Assembly: GCA_002340255.1 (NCBI GenBank)
Contig: DDLS01000113.1
Location: 1-29,766 of the forward strand
Source of the DNA: Cyanobacteria bacterium UBA2566
GTDB taxonomy: Bacteria > Cyanobacteriota > Cyanobacteriia > Cyanobacteriales > Desertifilaceae
Direction of reading: 5' to 3'
DNA: 29,766 bases
The position numbers were made by a program, and so were the translations under genes. The notes beneath the pieces are model-generated. The model made no database searches and was not told the DNA's origin. It was given only the letters and a program-made list of their open reading frames with translations. Within the stretch, counting starts at the first letter, position 1; each line of letters begins with the position of its first letter. Shown one piece after another: positions 24,265-29,766 of the stretch.

Positions 24265-24567
24265 ATGTTAATCAAAATCAGTCACATCACGTTCAGCTCT
24301 CCCATACACTGGGATCTGTTCTATCCGATTCGTCAACGGTTAAACTCCTTAGAGATCAAGCGTCCAGAAATCGCTAGATTGATTGTCAAGCTCATCCCCG
24401 CTCAATGTCCCTTTGCCCGAGATATCAAACTGTTTGGACGCACCATCATCCGCATTCCCCCCATGTGCAAGCTCAATCCCCTATACGATGAACTCATGAA
24501 TCTACGCTTCCGTTGTCTGTGCTTTCTCGCCGACGAGTGTGGTGAAGATATCGAAGCTTATCTCTAA
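24265..24567 (+). CDS. Mo-dependent nitrogenase C-terminal-domain protein
   Basis: The 100-residue protein belongs to the family named after the C-terminal region of a Mo-dependent nitrogenase (Pfam Mo-nitro_C), common as a stand-alone protein in cyanobacteria, including those that do not fix nitrogen. The core motifs are RLIVKLIPAQCPFARDIKLFGR, IPPMCKLNPLYDELMNLRFR and CLCFLADECGEDI. Five cysteines are conserved-looking (CPF, MCKL, RCLCF, DECG). AAGGAG stands 9 bases before ATG 24265, a strong ribosome binding site. No nif gene is near, so a link with nitrogenase has no support here; the Cys pattern may bind metal or an Fe-S cluster. It is followed by an imperfect hairpin and the Gfo/Idh/MocA gene. 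Confidence 0.88.
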   Translation: MLIKISHITFSSPIHWDLFYPIRQRLNSLEIKRPEIARLIVKLIPAQCPFARDIKLFGRTIIRIPPMCKLNPLYDELMNLRFRCLCFLADECGEDIEAYL

Positions 24568-24587
24568 ACTCTCCTGCCGATCCCCTT

Positions 24588-24628
24588 CTGAAGAAGAGTA
24601 CAGACAAGTTTCTGTAACTCCTCTTCAG
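24588..24628 (+). terminator. Long imperfect stem-loop after the Mo-nitrogenase-like gene
   Basis: CTGAAGAAGAGTACAGA (24588-24604) pairs with TCTGTAACTCCTCTTCAG (24611-24628) with one mismatch and one bulge around a 6-base loop. There is no T-run after it, so it may act as an RNA-stability element or weak terminator. Confidence 0.55.
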
Positions 24629-24724
24629 AGTTCAGGAGCTATGTTACTATCTGAGTGGTTCGATCGAGCTAACCAAAAACTGCGATCGCCGTCAGTGGTG
24701 GAGTAGACAGGAGTGAAATAGACC

Positions 24725-25807
24725 ATGTCATCGGGAAACGAGGATGTGAGGGCAGAGGTCAAAGAACCCCATAATCCCCTTAAACCTATCCGCATTGGAG
24801 TCATTGGTGTCGGCCATATGGGTCAACATCATACTCGTGTTTTAAGTTTGCTCAAAGACGTACACCTGATTGGCATATCTGACGTTGACATCGAACGGGG
24901 ATTAGATACAGCCGGAAAATACCGAGTACGGTTTTTCGAGAACTATCACGACCTTCTGCCCCATATCGATGCCGTCTGTATTGCTGTTCCCACCCGTCTT
25001 CACCATGAAGTAGGAACGGCTTGTTTAGAAGCAGGAGTTCATGTCCTGATTGAAAAACCCATCGCTGCCAGTATCGAGGAAGCCGAAAATCTAGTCAATC
25101 TAGCCGCAGAATGTAACTGTATTCTCCAAGTCGGACATATTGAACGCTTTAACCCCGCTTTCCAGGAACTGAGCAAAGTCCTGAAAACCGAAGAAATTCT
25201 CGCCTTAGAAGCTCATCGCATGAGTCCCTATTCTAACCGCGCCAATGATGTGTCGGTGGTTTTAGACTTGATGATCCATGATATTGATTTACTCTTAGAA
25301 TTAGCCTCTGCCCCCGTGAAACAGCTTACCGCAAGTGGGAATAGAGCCTCAGATTCTGGATATTTAGATTATGTAACCGCAACTTTAGGCTTTGAGAATG
25401 GCATTATCGCAACTCTAACCGCCAGCAAGGTTACCCATTGCAAAATTCGCCGCATCGCCGCCCATTGCAAGAATTCACTCACAGAAGCCGATTTTCTCAA
25501 TAATGAAATTTTGATCCATCGCCAAACCACAGCCAACTATCGCACAGAATACGGGCAGGTTCTCTATCGCCAAGATGGCTTAATTGAAAAGGTATATACC
25601 AGCAATATTGAACCCCTTCATGCTGAATTAGAACATTTTGTCACCTGTGTACGCGGTGGAGATCAACCCTCGGTAGGTGGCGAGCAAGCACTGAGAGCCT
25701 TACGGTTAGCCAGTTCGATTGAGCATATGGCGCTAGATGGTCAATCTTGGCATAGTTTAGAGTCTCAACCTTCCCATGCTCTTAATTCTTCCATTGTTAC
25801 TGTTTAG
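24725..25807 (+). CDS. Gfo/Idh/MocA family NAD(P)-dependent oxidoreductase
   Basis: The 360-residue protein has an N-terminal Rossmann fold (RIGVIGVGHMGQHHTRVL at about 23-40, G-x-G-x-x-G), the VCIAVPTRLHHEV strand, and the family's catalytic EKP (VLIEKPIAASIEEAENL). QVGHIERFNPAF follows. The C-terminal alpha/beta domain carries DLMIHDIDLLLEL, where the H-D pair is at the active site. Members oxidise or reduce sugars and related compounds; QVGHIERFNPAF is typical of the UDP-N-acetylglucosamine 3-dehydrogenase-like (GnnA/WbpB) branch, but the substrate cannot be fixed from sequence alone. The first 20 residues form a hydrophilic extension before the Rossmann fold. AGGAG lies about 10 bases upstream of ATG 24725. 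Confidence 0.9.
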   Translation: MSSGNEDVRAEVKEPHNPLKPIRIGVIGVGHMGQHHTRVLSLLKDVHLIGISDVDIERGLDTAGKYRVRFFENYHDLLPHIDAVCIAVPTRLHHEVGTACLEAGVHVLIEKPIAASIEEAENLVNLAAECNCILQVGHIERFNPAFQELSKVLKTEEILALEAHRMSPYSNRANDVSVVLDLMIHDIDLLLELASAPVKQLTASGNRASDSGYLDYVTATLGFENGIIATLTASKVTHCKIRRIAAHCKNSLTEADFLNNEILIHRQTTANYRTEYGQVLYRQDGLIEKVYTSNIEPLHAELEHFVTCVRGGDQPSVGGEQALRALRLASSIEHMALDGQSWHSLESQPSHALNSSIVTV

Positions 25808-25853
25808 CTCGCTGAGAAGCCGGGTTTGTTGAATCCTCAAAACCTTCTAAAAC

Positions 25854-25889
25854 AAGTAGGGGCGAAATAGATCCAAGCCCCTACTTTTA
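25854..25889. terminator. Two-way stem-loop between convergent genes (repeat-derived)
   Basis: AAGTAGGGGC (25854-25863) pairs with GCCCCTACTT (25877-25886) and is followed by TT on the plus strand; on the other side it is flanked by AAAAC, giving a T-run for minus-strand transcripts. It begins with the same GTAGGGGCGAAA core as the palindrome at 22183. It should end transcripts of both the oxidoreductase and the WD40 gene. Confidence 0.6.
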
Positions 25890-25890
25890 C

Positions 25891-28212
25891 CTACCGCGAA
25901 GCGCTGTATAGTTGTGCGTATGGCTGCGGCACTCTCACCAGGCGCAGGAAATGTAGCTCACCGGAGTAATTTCCAACAGCAAGCATCTGGAGATCGCGGG
26001 ATATGGCGCAGCAAGCAATAGAACTATCTCCAGAAAAACTGGCGATCGCATCTCCCGTCTGCAAATCCCAGATTTTCAGGGAAGTCTCGTATGAATGTGA
26101 AACAGAAATGACCAGCTCTTCACTAGGACTGAGTGCGACAACATGCATCCAGTCGATATAACCAGAGAAGGTACGCTCTAATTCCCCAGTATGCAGATTC
26201 CACACTTTCAAAGTCTCGTCATCTGAAGCAGAAATGACCCGTTCGCCATTTGGGCTGACTGCTACGGTACTCACCCAAGCTCTATGACCGGAGAAAGTAT
26301 GTTCTAATTCCCCAGCGTGCAGATTCCATACTTTCACGGTGTAGTCGAAGGAACCAGAAATGACCCGGTTTCCATCGGGAGTGACGGCGATCGCTCCAAC
26401 TGGAGCTCTATGGCCATAGAAGGTTCTCTCCAAGTTCCCAGCGTGCAGATCCCATACTTTCACCGTTCTGTCCCCTGAACTAGAAATTGCTCGCTGCCCA
26501 TCCGGAGTTATGGTTACAGCCATAACCGAGTCGCTATGACCGGTGAGAGTATGCTCTAACTCCCCTGTATATAGATTCCACACTTTCAAGGTCTTGTCAT
26601 CTGAAGCAGAAATCGCTCGTTTCCCATCCGGAGTCATGGCTAAAGCATTAACTAGGTCGCTATGACCGCAGAAAGTATATTCTAACTTTCCTGTATATAG
26701 ATTCCATACTTTCAGAATCTTGTCATCTGAAACAAAAATTGCTCTCGCCCCATCCGGACTTATGGCTACAGTATCAACCCGGTCGCAATGACCTGAGAAA
26801 GTCTTCTCTAACCCCCCAGTTTGCAGATGCCAGACTTTTAGGATTTCGGCGTGTCCTGATGCGGAAATTACCGACTTCCCATCCGGCGTTATGGCGATCG
26901 CATAAACCGCATCAACCCAGCGTCTAGACCTGGGGAAAGTCTGCTCAAACTCTCCAGTGTACAGATGCCACACTTTTAGGGTATGGTCTGTTGAGGCGGA
27001 AATGACCCACTTCCCATCTGGGGCGATCGCTATGTCTTGAACTGAGGCTCTAAGACTCCAAAGAGTGTGTTGTAACTCTAACTCTCCTGTCTTCAGATTC
27101 CACACTTCCAGAGTCTCTAAGTGTGAAGCGGCGATCGCTCGTTCCCCATCCTCAGTTACAGCTACAGCCTGAACCCATTCCCAATGGTCGCAGAAGGTAT
27201 GCTCTAGCTCCCCAGTGTGCAAATTCCACACTTTCACAGTTCTGTTGTGCGAACCAGAAATCACTCGCTCCCCATCCGGGGTTACAGCTACGGAACTAAC
27301 CCAGTTGTGATGGCCTGTGAAAGTCTGCTCTAGCTCCCCCGTCTTCAGATTCCACACTTTTAGGGTTTCGTCTGCTGAACCGGAGATTGCTCGCTGCTCA
27401 TCCGGAGTTACAGCTACAGCAATAACCGAGTCTTGATGACCTGTGAGGGTCTGCTCTAACTCCCCCGTCTTCAGATTCCATACCTTTATGGTGCACCCTG
27501 CACCATAAATCACTCGCTCCCCATCCGGAGTTACAGCTACAGCTCTAACCCAGCCTTGATGATCTGTGAGAGTCTGCTCTAACTCGCCTGTCTTTAGATT
27601 CCATACTTTCAGAGTCTTGTCGTCTGAACCAGAAATCGCCCGCTCCCCATCCGGAGTTACAGCTACAGCACTAACCGAACCTTGATGACCTGTGAGAGTC
27701 TGCTCTAACTCCCTAGTCTTTAGATTCCACACTTTCAGAGTCTTGTCGTCTGAACCGGAAATTGCTCGCGCCCCATCCGGAGTTAGTGCTACAGCATTAA
27801 CCGAGTCGCTATGACCTTCCAAGATGCAGACGAGTGCTCCCTCTGGAGGTTTTAAGCTAGGAGTCAAGAGACGCAGACCGGGGGTTTGACTCTGGTTGGC
27901 CCGGGCCAGCAACTGTTGTATCTCTGTTTGACAATATTCTTTTTTCAGAAAATCATGCAATACTATAGTTTTCTTTAAACTTGAAGAGAGGAAATCATCA
28001 TAATCGTCCAAGATATCTTTGAATTTCTTATGAACTTTACTCATTCTCTTTTTAACTGTTTTCAGAGTAATGTTTAGCTCATCAGCAACTATCTCTTCGG
28101 CTAAACATTGATCTTCACTTGGAAGTCGTGCCAGTAAAGTCTTTTCTGGATCGGGGGCTAACCCGCGCTCGCCAGAGATTTCTTTGATAAATTCTTGCCA
28201 AGTGATTGTCAT
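25891..28212 (-). CDS. WD40-repeat protein with helix-turn-helix-like N-terminus
   Basis: Residues 1-105 are helical; the segment about 32-64 (EEIVADELNITLKTVKKRMSKV) reads like a helix-turn-helix, as in sigma-region-4/LuxR-type domains seen at the N-termini of cyanobacterial NACHT and caspase-type signalling proteins. From about residue 130 to 765 there are 14 clear WD40 units of about 41 residues (GH..V.AVA.TPDG.RAISGS.D.TLKVWNL.TGELE.T) and a degenerate fifteenth, enough for two seven-bladed propellers. Units are very alike, suggesting recent duplication. There is no NACHT, TIR or protease domain between the parts. The last five codons (Y-S-A-S-R) coincide with a GCGAAGCGCTG repeat. Such proteins are scaffolds; the partner is unknown. 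Confidence 0.9.
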   Translation of the reverse strand: MTITWQEFIKEISGERGLAPDPEKTLLARLPSEDQCLAEEIVADELNITLKTVKKRMSKVHKKFKDILDDYDDFLSSSLKKTIVLHDFLKKEYCQTEIQQLLARANQSQTPGLRLLTPSLKPPEGALVCILEGHSDSVNAVALTPDGARAISGSDDKTLKVWNLKTRELEQTLTGHQGSVSAVAVTPDGERAISGSDDKTLKVWNLKTGELEQTLTDHQGWVRAVAVTPDGERVIYGAGCTIKVWNLKTGELEQTLTGHQDSVIAVAVTPDEQRAISGSADETLKVWNLKTGELEQTFTGHHNWVSSVAVTPDGERVISGSHNRTVKVWNLHTGELEHTFCDHWEWVQAVAVTEDGERAIAASHLETLEVWNLKTGELELQHTLWSLRASVQDIAIAPDGKWVISASTDHTLKVWHLYTGEFEQTFPRSRRWVDAVYAIAITPDGKSVISASGHAEILKVWHLQTGGLEKTFSGHCDRVDTVAISPDGARAIFVSDDKILKVWNLYTGKLEYTFCGHSDLVNALAMTPDGKRAISASDDKTLKVWNLYTGELEHTLTGHSDSVMAVTITPDGQRAISSSGDRTVKVWDLHAGNLERTFYGHRAPVGAIAVTPDGNRVISGSFDYTVKVWNLHAGELEHTFSGHRAWVSTVAVSPNGERVISASDDETLKVWNLHTGELERTFSGYIDWMHVVALSPSEELVISVSHSYETSLKIWDLQTGDAIASFSGDSSIACCAISRDLQMLAVGNYSGELHFLRLVRVPQPYAQLYSASR

Positions 28213-28273
28213 ACGGCTTGCCCCCGCAATATGTTAAGAAAAAGTCAACTTTTCATCCTATGATTAAAACTCC

Positions 28274-29212
28274 CTATCCCCCGAACCCTGTGGTGCAGAG
28301 GCTGTTGGTGACAAGTTGGTTACCGAGGGGACTCAGGTGGATGTGGTCTCGATAAAGGCTGTCTAGGTTCTCTTGGGCGTTAAAAATGGGTAAAAAGTCA
28401 ATATAGGGGATTTGTCGCTCTTCGGTGAGGGCTGAAAGGCGGTTTCTGGCTTTCCATTCATAGTCTCTAGGACCGGGTTCTCCGAGTTCGCGCTTGAGGG
28501 GAGTCATGGCTAAGAGGACTCGGGCCTGATTTTCTTGGGCACAGGTGTGAATTTCGCGAATAGCTTGTAAATTAAAGCCCACCCGATCGCCTTTTTCGGC
28601 TCGAACTGCTGCCATTTCTGGGGGAGACTCATAGGGCAAAACGAAGCGGGTAAAGGCTTCAACGATACCGAGGGGAGGATAATGACTCGGATAAAAGCGA
28701 TCGCGCCCTACGGGGATGGAAGTCGGTGCAGTGCCAAATAGATCGTCAGTATTAATTAACAGAATAATCGCTTCTGCCCCAAATGTTCCATACTGCCGTA
28801 AATAGGCAATCTCATTACGCGGACACCAGGAATTGGCAGAAATATTCAGCACTTCCACAGGTTTACCGCTCTCTTCCTTGAGTTTATTACCGATCGACGT
28901 CGAGAGGATTTGCTCCTGATCTGTCCACCATCCACCATTGGCGATGGAATCTCCCAGCAGTAAGATCCGTTGAGTACCCGGTTCTGGTTGCTCGCTAATC
29001 TCAGGACTGCGCATCGAATATTGATTAATAGTAATCCGATTTCCAAATCGGCGCGTAGTTTGGGAAGGAGCGAGTAAATAGCCAATCTCTGGATCGACTT
29101 TGTAAATTAAGGGTTTCCCCAAACCGAAGAGAGCGCGTAGGGCAACTTCTAAGAAAGTAAAAAGGCCTAGAGCGATCGCGCCAATCAATAATAGAATTTT
29201 AATCTGGCCCAT
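28274..29212 (-). CDS. Membrane-anchored SGNH/GDSL-type hydrolase
   Basis: From the preferred ATG at 29212 the protein has 312 residues and begins with an uncleaved-type membrane helix (MGQIKILLLIGAIALGLFTF). The open frame reaches back to 29284, but those 24 residues are hydrophilic and lack family features. The SGNH signature is clear: LLLGDSIANGG with the nucleophile Ser at about 89, a later LNISANSW block with Gly/Asn positions, and DHIHLSPLGN near 289-298 with the catalytic Asp and His. Such enzymes act as esterases or acyltransferases on lipids, sugars or cell-wall polymers. The anchor suggests work at the cell surface or in the periplasm. It stands 61 bases upstream of the WD40 gene on the same strand; co-transcription is possible. 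Confidence 0.85.
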   Translation of the reverse strand: MGQIKILLLIGAIALGLFTFLEVALRALFGLGKPLIYKVDPEIGYLLAPSQTTRRFGNRITINQYSMRSPEISEQPEPGTQRILLLGDSIANGGWWTDQEQILSTSIGNKLKEESGKPVEVLNISANSWCPRNEIAYLRQYGTFGAEAIILLINTDDLFGTAPTSIPVGRDRFYPSHYPPLGIVEAFTRFVLPYESPPEMAAVRAEKGDRVGFNLQAIREIHTCAQENQARVLLAMTPLKRELGEPGPRDYEWKARNRLSALTEERQIPYIDFLPIFNAQENLDSLYRDHIHLSPLGNQLVTNSLCTTGFGG

Positions 29213-29295
29213 GAATTCGGAGTCTCTGCCTGATTTGACTTTTTCTATCCTACTCGATCGCCCTATTGGGTGATGGACACTCAAGCTAGGAACCG

Positions 29296-29314
29296 TTACC
29301 CTAGGGCTGGGTCA
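29296..29314. repeat. Dispersed repeat (copy 2)
   Basis: TTACCCTAGGGCTGGGTCA differs from the copy at 12953-12971 in two of 19 bases. It lies between the SGNH gene and the small membrane-protein gene. Confidence 0.45.
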
Positions 29315-29358
29315 GTTTGTTAAACCGTTTACCCTTGTTCTGATGGAGGCTAATCGTC

Positions 29359-29499
29359 ATGTCTGACTTAAATCGTGGGATCATGAAATTCAAAGGAGCT
29401 GATAGCCCTGCGGCGATCGCCCTCTCGTCTATTGTTGTGTTAGGTGGGATTGCCCTTTTAATTTGGTGGGGACTACAATCAGCCTATGCTTTGGGCTAA
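29359..29499 (+). CDS. 46-residue single-span membrane protein
   Basis: ATG 29359 opens a 46-codon ORF, too short for most gene callers. GGAGG stands 9 bases before the start, and a good terminator follows 40 bases after the stop, so it looks like a complete stand-alone gene. The peptide starts with a basic head (MSDLNRGIMKFKGADSP) and has one hydrophobic helix from about residue 18 to 38 ending in two tryptophans (LLIWWGL), then a short tail AYALG. This is the make-up of small accessory subunits of thylakoid complexes (photosystems, NDH-1, cytochrome b6f). I cannot tie it to a named subunit from memory with confidence. Confidence 0.75.
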   Translation: MSDLNRGIMKFKGADSPAAIALSSIVVLGGIALLIWWGLQSAYALG

Positions 29500-29539
29500 T
29501 TGAACTGTGCACCCTAGACGTTATATCTGAGTATCTCTG

Positions 29540-29586
29540 AACCCGCCGCGATCGTTCTCAACAAGGACTAGAGGCGGGTTTTAATT
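29540..29586 (+). terminator. Rho-independent-type terminator
   Basis: AACCCGCC (29540-29547) pairs with GGCGGGTT (29573-29580), directly followed by TTAATTT, giving a T-rich tail. The loop is long (25 bases). It closes the 46-residue membrane-protein gene. Confidence 0.7.
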
Positions 29587-29682
29587 TATCCTATAGGGCT
29601 TCTTCTATAGGGAATATCGCTTATTTTGATCGTGTTGAATACTACATTAACCAAACAGAAAAAATCCTCGGTATTTTAGTTA

Positions 29683-29756
29683 CAGCGCGAAGCGCTGCTA
29701 TGAGGTACATTGTTGATCATAGATTCGAGTTGTCATTGCGACCGCAGGGAAGCAAT
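29683..29756. repeat. Palindromic repeats at the window end
   Basis: CAGCGC-GAA-GCGCTG (29683-29697) is a 6-bp hairpin sharing GCGAAGCGCTG with the end of the WD40 gene (25896-25906). Behind it, GTCATTGCG at 29732-29740 with AGCAATCGCC at 29751-29760 matches the style of the widespread GTCATTGCGA...GCAATCGC interspersed repeat. The window ends soon after, so the element may go on. Confidence 0.5.
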
Positions 29757-29766
29757 CGCCAAGATT

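Overview
The window comes from a cyanobacterium. GCGATCGC-type octamers are very frequent. There are several cyanobacterial short heptamer repeat tracts. The gene content is typically cyanobacterial: XisH/XisI, an HstK-like Ser/Thr kinase-histidine kinase, a CSP41-like epimerase, a 4Fe-4S/beta-lactamase-fold fusion, a pentapeptide protein, a long WD40 protein and a Mo-nitrogenase C-terminal-domain protein. A filamentous species is plausible but is inference. No rRNA, tRNA, CRISPR array, intact insertion sequence or replication origin was recognised.

Layout. Positions 1-5200 hold a lumenal or periplasmic TPR protein (+), an unrecognised gene with a possible overlapping 30-residue membrane ORF (-), then pdhB-secD-secF (+) closed by a hairpin. 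Positions 5200-8100 are more accessory: an AT-rich pentapeptide protein, a small membrane protein and a Uma2-type nuclease gene whose start abuts a 12-bp inverted repeat. Positions 8200-12900 hold thiG (-), a probable decayed nuclease fragment, the ferredoxin/beta-lactamase fusion, a CSP41-like epimerase followed almost without gap by xisH-xisI, and convergent rpe (-) behind a stem-loop cluster. Positions 12900-23620 are all on the minus strand: SRPBCC protein, def, the 1814-residue kinase, hypD and a PEP-synthase-like gene that carries a perfect palindromic repeat in frame. Positions 23620-29766 hold a 644-base leader region, the small Mo-nitrogenase-like gene, a Gfo/Idh/MocA oxidoreductase, the WD40 protein (-), an SGNH hydrolase (-) and a 46-residue membrane protein (+) with a good terminator.

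Most genes are housekeeping: pyruvate dehydrogenase, protein export, thiazole synthesis, Calvin cycle/pentose phosphate, N-terminal processing and hydrogenase maturation. Signalling and possible defence or control proteins lie between them (kinase, WD40, pentapeptide, Uma2, XisHI). I see no clearly new multi-gene system. The points most worth a second look are the repeat-derived peptide inside the PEP-synthase-like enzyme, the inverted repeat at the Uma2 start, the nuclease fragment near 9200, the pentapeptide and WD40 proteins with unassigned N-terminal domains, and the two very small membrane ORFs.
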